A stretch of DNA of 12,216 bases from Bacillota bacterium (GTDB lineage: Bacteria; Bacillota; Clostridia; Oscillospirales; Oscillospiraceae), in NCBI GenBank assembly GCA_029777215.1, contig JAKOSQ010000188.1, forward strand, positions 1 to 12,216. Direction: 5' to 3'. Below, in pieces: positions 6,501-12,216 of this stretch. A model generated the notes under the pieces. That model was given only the letters and a program-made list of their open reading frames with translations. It searched no databases and had not been told where the DNA came from. Position numbers and translations under genes: made by a program. Positions within the stretch are counted from its first letter, which is position 1. Every line of letters starts with the position of its first letter.

Positions 6501-6695
6501 TCAGAGTCCGAAGAGCGTTTTGATCATGTCGAACAGTCCGCTGATCTCCTTGACGACGACACCCAGCACGATCACAAGCGCCGAGAGCGTCACCATCAGC
6601 GCCTGATCGTCCCGCCCGGAGCGCGAGAGCAGGATATTTAAAACGGCGACGAGGATGCCCACCGCCGCGATTTTGAAAATGAGGTCCACGTTCAT
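6501..6695 (-). CDS. spoIIIAC: Stage III sporulation protein AC
   Basis: Very small membrane protein of the SpoIIIA complex with 64 residues, against 68 in B. subtilis. Two membrane segments (about 5-23 and 33-51) surround SRSGRDDQA, with a final amphipathic ISGLFDMIKTLFGL. The ATG at 6695-6693 gives a family-like MNVDLIFKIAAVGI start and has AAGGAAGAG about 9 nt upstream. An in-frame ATG at 6734 would add 13 charged residues and lies inside a palindrome, so it was not chosen. The gene follows a 57-nt gap, by far the longest in the operon. Confidence 0.93.
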   Translation of the reverse strand: MNVDLIFKIAAVGILVAVLNILLSRSGRDDQALMVTLSALVIVLGVVVKEISGLFDMIKTLFGL

Positions 6696-6724
6696 TTCAT
6701 GACTCTTCCTTTCTTTCGTTTGCC

Positions 6725-6742
6725 GCGCGATCATGATCGCGC
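6725..6742. repeat. 18-bp perfect palindrome between spoIIIAB and spoIIIAC
   Basis: GCGCGATCATGATCGCGC is identical to its reverse complement. It lies in the 57-nt gap between spoIIIAB and spoIIIAC, 10 nt after the spoIIIAB stop. As RNA it could form a short GC-rich hairpin; as DNA it could be a dimeric protein site. No U-tract follows, so it is not a normal intrinsic terminator. Confidence 0.8.
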
Positions 6743-6752
6743 TTCTCGTTTC

Positions 6753-7262
6753 TCAGACCAGCGCCGCCGCAAGCATCAGCCCGAGCGTGAGCCCGACCGG
6801 CACGGAGATGCGCGCGCCGTCCGCCGAGCGCTTTTGCGCCCGTGCCGAGGCAGCCTCGAAAAAGGCGATGGAGCCGCGCAGCGCGCGCGCCTGCTCCTGC
6901 GCGCCATAGCGTCCGAGCACCGCGCCGAGCCGTGCGAGCGCGAGGCGCTCGTTTTTGGAGAGCGAGACGCGTGTGTCCCGCAGCCAGCACTCGCTCCAGA
7001 GCGCGCCGAGGCCCTCGCCGCTGGCCGCCGTTTTTTCCGCAAGCGCGGCAAACGGCGGTTGCAGCACTGAATCCCGCCGCTGCGCGAGCATTGAAAAAAT
7101 TTCCGGCAGCGGCGTGGCCTCGGCGCAGAGCTCCGCGTCGAGATACCGCAGCGCCGCGAGCGCGTCGTCGACACAGCGGCGGTGAAAGTGCAGCGCGCGC
7201 GTACGCTGCACGCCCGCGAGCGTACAGGCGGCGACGAGCAGCAGCGCCCCGAGCGCTCTCAC
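6753..7262 (-). CDS. spoIIIAB: Stage III sporulation protein AB
   Basis: Membrane-anchored helical protein of the SpoIIIA complex, related in fold to type II/IV secretion platform proteins of the GspF class, and the likely partner of the SpoIIIAA ATPase. Its 169 residues match the usual length (171 in B. subtilis). An N-terminal hydrophobic segment (about 3-17) leads to a helical cytoplasmic body with LRYLDAELCAEATPLPEIF and RDTRVSLSKNERLALARLGA, then GRYGAQEQARAL, and a C-terminal membrane segment (ISVPVGLTLGLMLAAALV). The start is GTG at 7262-7260, overlapping the spoIIIAA TGA (GTGA), so translation is probably coupled. Confidence 0.93.
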   Translation of the reverse strand: MRALGALLLVAACTLAGVQRTRALHFHRRCVDDALAALRYLDAELCAEATPLPEIFSMLAQRRDSVLQPPFAALAEKTAASGEGLGALWSECWLRDTRVSLSKNERLALARLGAVLGRYGAQEQARALRGSIAFFEAASARAQKRSADGARISVPVGLTLGLMLAAALV

Positions 7263-8158
7263 GTCAGTGTCTCCGTGCGGTAGTGCCGGACGCCGCCCTG
7301 ATTTTCAATGACGACCGCGCGGGCAAAGAGCTTCCGGTCGAGGAGCTTGCGGTACATGGGTCGCTCGCGCAGATCGTTCAGCCCCGCCGCGTGCGCCGTC
7401 GCGAGCAGGCGCACCCCGCAGTTTGCCGCCTCGGACGCCGCGTCCACGTCCGACGGCGCTGTGATCTCGTCGAAGGCGAGGATCTGCGACGCCATAGAGC
7501 GGAGCAGCAGATAGACCCCCTCGCCCTTCGGCGCGCCGGTGAGTACGTCCGTCCGCGCGCCGACGTCAAAGCCGGGCACGCCCTCGAAGGAGCCCGCCAC
7601 CTCGCCCCGCTCGTCCGCGAGGGCCACGCGCGCCCCGCCATCCGAGAGCCGGCGCACAAGCTCGCGCAGCAGCGTCGTCTTGCCGCCACCCGGGGGCGAG
7701 ACGAGCAGGGTCGAGAGAAACCCGCCATCCGTGAGCGCCGGAAAAATGCCGTCGGCGCAGCCGCGCTTTTCGCGTGGGATGCGGACGCAGACGGACGAGA
7801 GCCGGCGCAGCGCGGAGATGCGGCCGTCCTCGGTCGTGACCGTGCCGCACAGGCCGACGCGGACGCCGCCGGCGGCGGTCACGAAGCCCGCACGGATATT
7901 GTCGGCATAGGTATGTACGGAGGCGCGCGTCGCGATTTCAAGCACCGTTTGCAGCTCCGCGTTGGAGACGATGTGTTCGGGCAAAACGGGGAGCTCGTCC
8001 CCTCTGATGACAAGGCTCGGCGCGCGGCCCGCCCGCAGACGCAGCTCCTCCGCGCCGTCTTGCACAGCCTCTGGCAACGCGAGCATTTCGCAGCGGAGTC
8101 CCGGCGGCAGCAGCCGCGCGGCCCGCAGAAATTCCTCCGATCCGGACGATAGTTCCAT
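7259..8158 (-). CDS. spoIIIAA: Stage III sporulation protein AA, secretion-type ATPase
   Basis: Cytoplasmic ATPase of the mother cell, related to type II/IV secretion ATPases, that powers or assembles the SpoIIIA-SpoIIQ channel. It has 299 residues. An N-terminal domain (ELRLRAGRAPSLVIRG, 38-53) and the conserved ATRASVHTYADNIRAGFVT and GGVRVGLCG blocks precede the ATPase core. Walker A is SPPGGGKTTLL (154-164), ADERGEVAGS is at 181-190, and Walker B ILAFDEI is at 226-232, followed by LLATAHA (251-257). The ATG at 8158-8156 has AAAGGGGTGA about 6 nt upstream. The open frame extends 27 codons further, but that part runs through the promoter region and the preceding terminator. It is the first gene of the spoIIIA operon. 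Confidence 0.96.
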   Translation of the reverse strand: MELSSGSEEFLRAARLLPPGLRCEMLALPEAVQDGAEELRLRAGRAPSLVIRGDELPVLPEHIVSNAELQTVLEIATRASVHTYADNIRAGFVTAAGGVRVGLCGTVTTEDGRISALRRLSSVCVRIPREKRGCADGIFPALTDGGFLSTLLVSPPGGGKTTLLRELVRRLSDGGARVALADERGEVAGSFEGVPGFDVGARTDVLTGAPKGEGVYLLLRSMASQILAFDEITAPSDVDAASEAANCGVRLLATAHAAGLNDLRERPMYRKLLDRKLFARAVVIENQGGVRHYRTETLT

Positions 8159-8177
8159 GTCCGTCACCCCTTTCTGA

Positions 8178-8198
8178 GACAAGTCTATTGGCCTTGTC
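8178..8198. promoter_or_regulatory. Inverted repeat GACAAG-N9-CTTGTC in the spoIIIAA promoter
   Basis: Arms GACAAG (8178-8183) and CTTGTC (8193-8198) flank and partly overlap the candidate -10 box of spoIIIAA. The half-site resembles the RRACAR core recognised by the mother-cell regulator SpoIIID in B. subtilis, but neither arm matches its full consensus. An operator role is inference only. Confidence 0.3.
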
Positions 8199-8210
8199 CG
8201 GGCTTTATGC
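8182..8210 (-). promoter_or_regulatory. Candidate sigma-E promoter of the spoIIIA operon
   Basis: On the minus strand GCATAAA (8210-8204) matches 5 of 7 positions of the sigma-E -35 consensus KMATATT. A 14-nt spacer follows, then AATAGACT (8189-8182), which matches 6 of 8 positions of CATACAHT. It starts immediately after the T-run of the preceding terminator and 24 nt before the spoIIIAA ATG. Sigma-E control of spoIIIA is known in B. subtilis; this site is a sequence match only. Confidence 0.5.
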
Positions 8211-8212
8211 GC

Positions 8213-8250
8213 AAAAAAATATGCCGCGGAACGTTTCACCGTTCCGCGGC
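8213..8250 (-). terminator. Intrinsic terminator of the DUF1015 gene
   Basis: On the minus strand an 11-bp GC-rich stem (arms GCCGCGGAACG, 8250-8240, and CGTTCCGCGGC, 8233-8223; loop GTGAAA) is followed by ATA and seven T (8219-8213). It lies 16 nt after the DUF1015 stop and separates that gene from spoIIIA. Confidence 0.92.
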
Positions 8251-8266
8251 GTATTTCGTGGGCTGT

Positions 8267-9520
8267 TTATTTGATTTTTCTGCACTCGAGATAGTAGCGC
8301 TTGTCGCGGGCCGGACCAATCGAAAAGCTCTTGGCCGGGAAGGTCCCGCTGCGGATGACGGACGGGAAGAGCTCGGACTTGTCGAAGACCGGCAGCAGAA
8401 CGCCTGCGCAGCCGGGCCGGGCGGCCATGGAAAAGACCGTCTCGTCGTCGTGGATGTAGTCGAGATGTCCGCCGCGGATGACGACGTAGCGCTCGCAGAA
8501 CTGCTGCGCCGTTTCGATGAGCTTGCCGATCGTGAGGCCCTTGACTGTGATCGTCTCGGTCCGACTCCCGCAGGTCAGGCGCAGTTCGTGGCTCGTCTCC
8601 TCCTCGCCGGTACTGCGGGCGAAGTAGTCCCGTGCGTCGGCAAAGAAAGTGTCCGTCTGCGTGTCGAACAGCACGCGGTGGATGGGCTCGAAGGCGACGG
8701 ACTCGTCGTGGATATTGACGAGCTCAGCGAGGGCGAAGCGCGCGGGGTGCCGCTCCCGCTCGGCGGGCGAGAGCTTTTCGCGGATGCGCTCCCAGCAAAG
8801 GCGGGCGGTCGCGAGCGAGTGGTTGCCGTCCCCCATCGCGATGACGACCGGCGGGCGGCCGTCAAGCCTGTAGCGTTTCTCGAGGAGGGCCGGGTCCGTG
8901 AGCGCGGTGAGCGCCGCTTCGATGCGCTCGGCATCCGCGCCGGCGACGCGCGTGCCGCGGATGTGGCCGCCGCCGTCCATGAGGTCGAAGTCATAGAGCG
9001 TTTCGCCCTGACCGACGCTGCCGAGGACCGTGTTTTCGGGGTCGTCGATGAACACGACGATGTGCGGCAGCTCGAGCTCCGCCTGCAAACGGATCTGCAC
9101 GCGGGGCGGAAGCCGGGATTCGACGGTCCGCTCCGTCGCCCGGACGGGGGAAACGGAGCCGGCGCGGTAGTCGTAGGCCTCAAGGTCGATGAGGCCGAGC
9201 AGCCCGCGCCGCGTCTTGCCGACGGTCAGCTCGCGCTCGCAGTAGATGAAGGAATTTTCGACCGTGCGGAACACGCCGTCCGCCAGATAGCGGCGCATGG
9301 TGGCGTTGATCTTGTCCCGCTCGGTGTCCGCGTCGTGCGTCGAGAGATACGCCTCCGGCAGGATCATGCGCAGGGTCGAGGGGGCATCGCCGACGCGGCG
9401 GTCCACGCCGTCCCAGTATTCGGGCTCGGACGTGTATTGGTCACAGGCGATCACGCTCCAGAGCGCGGGGTCCGCGTCCTTCGGCAGCAGAATATCGCCC
9501 GGAATGAAGAGCTTTTCCAT
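8267..9520 (-). CDS. DUF1015 family protein of unknown function
   Basis: A 417-residue protein of the DUF1015 (COG4198) family, usual length, predicted cytoplasmic with no signal peptide or membrane segment. Characteristic blocks are FIPGDILLPKD at the start, WSVIACDQYTSEPEYW (21-36), the glycine/histidine motif MGDGNHSLATAR (229-240), YIHDDE (355-360) and the C-terminal PAKSFSIGPARDKRYYLECR. The GDGNHS motif and conserved Asp/His residues suggest an enzyme or nucleotide-binding role, but the reaction is not established. Members often lie near serine biosynthesis genes; none is visible here. The ATG at 9520-9518 has GGAGG about 7 nt upstream. The gene has its own promoter and terminator, so it is probably monocistronic. 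A longer open frame exists on the opposite strand but shows no family features. Confidence 0.9.
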   Translation of the reverse strand: MEKLFIPGDILLPKDADPALWSVIACDQYTSEPEYWDGVDRRVGDAPSTLRMILPEAYLSTHDADTERDKINATMRRYLADGVFRTVENSFIYCERELTVGKTRRGLLGLIDLEAYDYRAGSVSPVRATERTVESRLPPRVQIRLQAELELPHIVVFIDDPENTVLGSVGQGETLYDFDLMDGGGHIRGTRVAGADAERIEAALTALTDPALLEKRYRLDGRPPVVIAMGDGNHSLATARLCWERIREKLSPAERERHPARFALAELVNIHDESVAFEPIHRVLFDTQTDTFFADARDYFARSTGEEETSHELRLTCGSRTETITVKGLTIGKLIETAQQFCERYVVIRGGHLDYIHDDETVFSMAARPGCAGVLLPVFDKSELFPSVIRSGTFPAKSFSIGPARDKRYYLECRKIK

Positions 9521-9553
9521 GTTGAGTCCTCCGTTTTCTCCATATCTCGTTTC

Positions 9554-9582
9554 ATTCTACCAGCATGTGTCCTGTTTCGCAA
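9554..9582 (-). promoter_or_regulatory. Sigma-A-type promoter of the DUF1015 gene
   Basis: On the minus strand TTGCGA (9582-9577), a 17-nt spacer and TAGAAT (9559-9554) form a good promoter. TGG directly before the -10 box gives an extended -10. It lies 33 nt upstream of the ATG and after the terminator of the transporter operon. Confidence 0.75.
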
Positions 9583-9603
9583 GGGCCAACGCGCCGATTT
9601 CAG

Positions 9604-9631
9604 AAAAGCCGCGGACCCGAAGGTCCGCGGC
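9604..9631 (-). terminator. UUCG-loop intrinsic terminator of the transporter operon
   Basis: On the minus strand a perfect 10-bp stem GCCGCGGACC / GGTCCGCGGC closed by a TTCG loop (9631-9608) is followed by TTTT (9607-9604). C(UUCG)G is an exceptionally stable tetraloop. The structure ends 58 nt after the last permease gene. The U-tract is short, so some read-through is possible. Confidence 0.85.
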
Positions 9632-9689
9632 ATAGATTGTCAGTAAGCCTCACAGAGTTCGCGCCCGCAGGGCTTTTCCGCCAAAGCGC

Positions 9690-10652
9690 TCATCGCTTTC
9701 CCTTGTCGTAAATTTCGCCGAGGGCTCGTGGGGCGCGGTTCGTCTTGGAGAAGAACATCAGCAGCAAGAGCGTGAGGATATAGGGGAAAATCATGAAGAG
9801 GTCCGAAAACGCGCTCGCGAGGCCGAGGCTCTGTGCGAGCTTGTAGCCCGCGGCGCGGGCAAGACCGAACAGCAGGCACGCGCCGAGCGTCGGGCCGATC
9901 TTCCAGTTGCCGAAGATCATCGCGGCGATGGCAAGGAAGCCGTAGCCCGCGTAGATGCTCGGCGAGAAGCTCGCGGAGATCACGTAGGCAAAGCAGATGC
10001 CGCCGAGTCCGGCGAGCGCGCCGGAGATCATCACGGCGAAAAAGCGGATGCGCGCGACGTTGCCGCCGGCGGCGTCCACCGCGTGCGGGTTCTCGCCGCA
10101 GGCGCGCAAACGCAGACCGAAGCGCGATTTATAGAGCACATAGGATGCGGCAAGCGCGACGACGATGATGACCGGCTCGAAGTAGTACATGTCCGTGAAA
10201 ACGGAGCCGAGGACTGGAATCTTCGAAAGGCCCGGGACCGTGAACTTGTCGCAGACGCCGAGGACGAACTTGTTCGTCGGCTTGCCGAAGAGGGCCGTGT
10301 TGATCTGGGAGGTGAAGAAGGTCGTGAGCGCGGTCGCGAGAATGTTGATGACAACGCCGCTGATGACCTGGTTTGCCTTGAATTTGACGCAGAGCAGGGC
10401 GTGCAGCAGCGCGAACACCGCGCCGCCGATCACGGAAAAGAGCAGCGCCCACAAAAACATCTGCGTCTCGTGTCCGGCGAACGCGCCGCCGGTTATGGCG
10501 GTCACGACCGCCGCGCCAACAAACGCGCCGAAGCCGAGGAAGCCCTCGAGTGCAAGGTTCGTCACGCCGCTGCGTTCGCTGAAGATACCGCCGATCGCGA
10601 TGATGAACAGCGGCAGTGCGAAGGCAAGGCCGTCAATGATGATGGTGTTCAT
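9690..10652 (-). CDS. nupQ: Nucleoside ABC transporter permease, NupQ/YufQ-like
   Basis: Integral membrane permease of a BMP-type nucleoside importer, the second of two permeases (branched-chain amino acid/ribose permease superfamily). Its 320 residues match YufQ-type proteins in size. The start MNTIIIDGLAFALPLFIIAI and the family block GGIFSERSGVTNLALEGFLG (residues 21-40) are typical. Further signatures are VISGVVINILATALTTFFTS, GLRLRACGENPHAVDAAGGN and the conserved loop AGLGGICFAY; about eight to nine hydrophobic segments are seen. The ATG at 10652-10650 overlaps the stop of the first permease (ATGA) and has AAGGAGG 9 nt upstream. It is the last gene of the operon. Nucleoside specificity is inferred from the family; related sugars or other small substrates are possible. 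Confidence 0.9.
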   Translation of the reverse strand: MNTIIIDGLAFALPLFIIAIGGIFSERSGVTNLALEGFLGFGAFVGAAVVTAITGGAFAGHETQMFLWALLFSVIGGAVFALLHALLCVKFKANQVISGVVINILATALTTFFTSQINTALFGKPTNKFVLGVCDKFTVPGLSKIPVLGSVFTDMYYFEPVIIVVALAASYVLYKSRFGLRLRACGENPHAVDAAGGNVARIRFFAVMISGALAGLGGICFAYVISASFSPSIYAGYGFLAIAAMIFGNWKIGPTLGACLLFGLARAAGYKLAQSLGLASAFSDLFMIFPYILTLLLLMFFSKTNRAPRALGEIYDKGKR

Positions 10653-11836
10653 ACGCGCTCGCCTCCTTCCGGTGCCGAACTGCCGGCTGTGCGCGACTCC
10701 TCAGCGAGCTGCTCCCGCGCGTGGGCCGCGTAATAGCGGATATAGGCCCCGCAGGCGGAAAACAGGAGGATGAGGCCCGTGAGCACCTGCGAGATCTCCT
10801 GCGGAATGTTCATAATGGAGCTCATGTAGTTGCCGCCCTTGGATATGATCGTGATAAGCAGGGACGAAAACAGGATGCCGACGGGGTTGGAGTTTCCGAG
10901 CAGGCACACGGCGATCGAATCGAAGCCAACCGAGGTGAGCACGCGCGGCTGGATGCTGTTGAAGGTGCCGAGGTAGTAGGTGACGCCCGCAAGGCCCGCG
11001 AGCGCGCCGGAAATGAGCATTGAGAGCACCATGCTGCGGCCGACGTTGATGCCCGCGTACTTCGCGGCGCGGCGGTTGAGACCGACGACCTTGAGTTCGA
11101 AGCCGAGCCTTGTGCGGTCGAGGAGGAAGCGCATCAAAAACGCTGTCGGGACCGCGAGCAGGATGCCGAGCGGCAGGTCAAGCCGCAGATCGCCGACCGA
11201 CACGCCCATGAGCGTCAGCCGCGAGGCGACAGAGACGGGGTTCGACTGGCGCGAGACCATGTTGATGTAATACTGATTGATAAAGAAGCTGATGAGGTAT
11301 TCGAGAATGTAGTTGAGCATGATCGACGAGACGACCTCGTTTATGTTGAAGCGGTGCTTCAAAAAGCCGATCAGCGCGCCGACCGCGCCGCCAACCGCGA
11401 CACCGAGCACAAGCACGAGCGGAATGGCCGCTGCCATCGGCAGGTTCGAGTAGCCGACGACGACAGAGGCGATGAAGCCCGCCGCAAGCATCTGGCCGGA
11501 GACGCCGATATTGAAAAGGCCGGTCTTGAGCGCGACTGCCACGGCGAGCGCCGCGAAGATCATCGGCGTGAGCGCGTTTATCATGCTCATGAAATCGGAG
11601 AGCTGGCCCGCGTGGGCGGCATACTCCGGCTTTGGCAGCACGCCGCTGCCCTGCAAAAAGCACACGAGGGTCGTCAGCGGGTTTTTCCCGAACAGCGCGA
11701 CGACAATCGCGCAGGCGATGAGACTCAGGAGGATCGCAAAGAGCGGAATGGAGATATTCTGCCGCCGCTCGCTGCCGAGCAGCTTCACAAGGCCGCGTCC
11801 GAAGGGACTGACGGCCGACTTTTTCTTTTCGTTCAC
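10649..11836 (-). CDS. nupP: Nucleoside ABC transporter permease, NupP/YufP-like
   Basis: First permease of the importer, 395 residues, somewhat longer than YufP. A cytoplasmic N terminus (about 1-28) precedes the first membrane segment (PLFAILLSLIACAIVVALFG). Family blocks are NALTPMIFAALAVAVALKTG, FNIGVSGQMLAAGF, INEVVSSIMLNYI and the coupling-loop region FELKVVGLNRRAAKYAGINV, followed by LAGLAGVTYYLG and SVGFDSIAVCLLGNSNPVGI. A charged C-terminal tail ends in EGGERV. The start is GTG at 11836-11834, which overlaps the ATPase stop (GTGA) and has GGGGGTGAAG upstream. It should pair with the second permease and the ATPase; the substrate-binding lipoprotein is not in the window and probably lies upstream. 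Confidence 0.9.
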   Translation of the reverse strand: MNEKKKSAVSPFGRGLVKLLGSERRQNISIPLFAILLSLIACAIVVALFGKNPLTTLVCFLQGSGVLPKPEYAAHAGQLSDFMSMINALTPMIFAALAVAVALKTGLFNIGVSGQMLAAGFIASVVVGYSNLPMAAAIPLVLVLGVAVGGAVGALIGFLKHRFNINEVVSSIMLNYILEYLISFFINQYYINMVSRQSNPVSVASRLTLMGVSVGDLRLDLPLGILLAVPTAFLMRFLLDRTRLGFELKVVGLNRRAAKYAGINVGRSMVLSMLISGALAGLAGVTYYLGTFNSIQPRVLTSVGFDSIAVCLLGNSNPVGILFSSLLITIISKGGNYMSSIMNIPQEISQVLTGLILLFSACGAYIRYYAAHAREQLAEESRTAGSSAPEGGERV

Positions 11837-12216
11837 GCCTTCACCCCCATCATGTATTCGCCGACCTGGTTGGCCGTGAGCGTATCGGCGGGCGCGATCT
11901 TGCGCATTTCGCCGCTGTACATGACGCCGATCGTGTCCGCGAGGCCGATGATCTCGTCAAGCTCGAGGGAGATGAGCAGGATCGCCTTGCCTGCGTCGCG
12001 CTGGGCAACGATCTGCCTGTGGATGTTTTCGATTGCGCCGATGTCGAGGCCGCGCGTTGGCTGCACGAAGATCATGAGGCGGCTGTCCATTTCGATCTCG
12101 CGTGCAATGCTGGCCTTTTGCTGGTTGCCGCCGGACATGGAGCGCACCTGGGTCGCGGTTCCCTGCCCGCTGCGGATGTCGTAGTCCGCAATGAGCTTTT
12201 CGCCGTGCGCATCAAA
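11833..12216 (-). CDS. nupO: Nucleoside ABC transporter ATPase, NupO/YufO-like, C-terminal fragment
   Basis: The C-terminal 127 residues of a double-domain ABC ATPase of the sugar/nucleoside importer type; the 5' part lies beyond the window. The frame is open to the window edge. The second nucleotide-binding domain is recognised from its signature SMSGGNQQK, the Walker B region MIFVQPTRGLDIGAIENIH with the Q-P-T-R-G-L-D pattern typical of this family, and a following ISLELDEI in which the usual H-loop histidine is missing. Degenerate second domains of this kind are normal in RbsA/YufO-type ATPases. The C terminus (NQVGEYMMGVKA) is also family-like. The stop overlaps the GTG start of the first permease. 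Fusion partners or truncation at the N terminus cannot be judged. Confidence 0.92.
   Translation of the reverse strand, partial: FDAHGEKLIADYDIRSGQGTATQVRSMSGGNQQKASIAREIEMDSRLMIFVQPTRGLDIGAIENIHRQIVAQRDAGKAILLISLELDEIIGLADTIGVMYSGEMRKIAPADTLTANQVGEYMMGVKA

Noticed and set aside
6501..6734. Longer spoIIIAC starting at 6734
   Set aside because: The extra 13 residues are charged and not family-like, the start lies inside the palindrome, and the ribosome binding site fits the ATG at 6695.
6842..8152. A 436-codon plus-strand open frame across spoIIIAA and spoIIIAB
   Set aside because: Arg/Ala-rich translation typical of an antisense shadow; the minus strand carries clear SpoIIIAA Walker motifs and SpoIIIAB.
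8223..8242. GCATATT as the sigma-E -35 box of spoIIIAA
   Set aside because: It matches the consensus, but the only -10-like sequence nearby (CATAAAGC) is 8 nt away, too close, and the motif lies in the terminator.
8207..9646. A 479-codon plus-strand open frame, longer than the DUF1015 gene it covers
   Set aside because: Its translation shows no family motifs, it covers a conserved minus-strand gene plus both that gene's promoter and terminator, and long antisense frames are expected in GC-rich DNA.
9640..9693. 17-codon minus-strand reading frame overlapping the nupQ stop
   Set aside because: No hydrophobic segment, motif or separate ribosome binding site; too short to support as a gene.
11833..12216. 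Missing H-loop histidine in the ABC ATPase
   Set aside because: Degenerate second ATPase domains are normal in this importer family, so it is not a sign of decay.

Overview
The window is a bacterial chromosome segment in which every convincing gene lies on the minus strand. High G+C, tightly overlapping genes and a complete spoIIIA operon indicate an endospore-forming Clostridia-type Firmicute. A high-G+C member of the Oscillospiraceae fits best, but this is inferred from gene content and base composition. No RNA gene, CRISPR array, insertion sequence, phage gene or replication origin was found. No stretch longer than about 170 bases lacks a gene.

In transcription order (right to left) there are four blocks. 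(1) 12216-9690: the end of an ABC ATPase gene, cut by the window edge, and two permease genes of the NupOPQ/YufOPQ (BMP-type) nucleoside importer family. They are joined by 4-nt overlaps and closed by a UUCG-loop terminator. (2) 9520-8267: a single DUF1015-family gene with its own sigma-A-type promoter and a strong intrinsic terminator. (3) 8158-3292: spoIIIAA-AB-AC-AD-AE-AF-AG-AH, the mother-cell half of the SpoIIIA-SpoIIQ channel complex. A candidate sigma-E promoter sits between the preceding terminator and spoIIIAA. (4) 3188-1: a housekeeping group consisting of an Asp23/YqhY-like gene, nusB, xseA, xseB and ispA (cut by the left edge). It starts from a strong sigma-A-type promoter just after spoIIIAH.

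Blocks 3 and 4 follow the B. subtilis order spoIIIA-accBC-yqhY-nusB-folD-xseA-xseB-ispA, but accB, accC and folD are absent. The two blocks therefore appear to be expressed separately: sporulation genes from a mother-cell promoter, RNA/DNA/isoprenoid housekeeping genes from a vegetative one.

The most notable irregularity is a frame disruption in xseA at a run of nine A residues. It could be a sequence error, a real mutation or a slippage site. Other oddities are a repetitive acidic Ala/Glu/Pro tail on NusB, a Ser/Ala/Pro/Thr tail on SpoIIIAH, an 18-bp perfect palindrome in the only sizeable gap of the spoIIIA operon, and a strong intrinsic-terminator-like hairpin between the Asp23-like gene and nusB whose T-run faces the wrong strand. 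I did not find an undescribed biological system; this is a conserved chromosomal region with local peculiarities.
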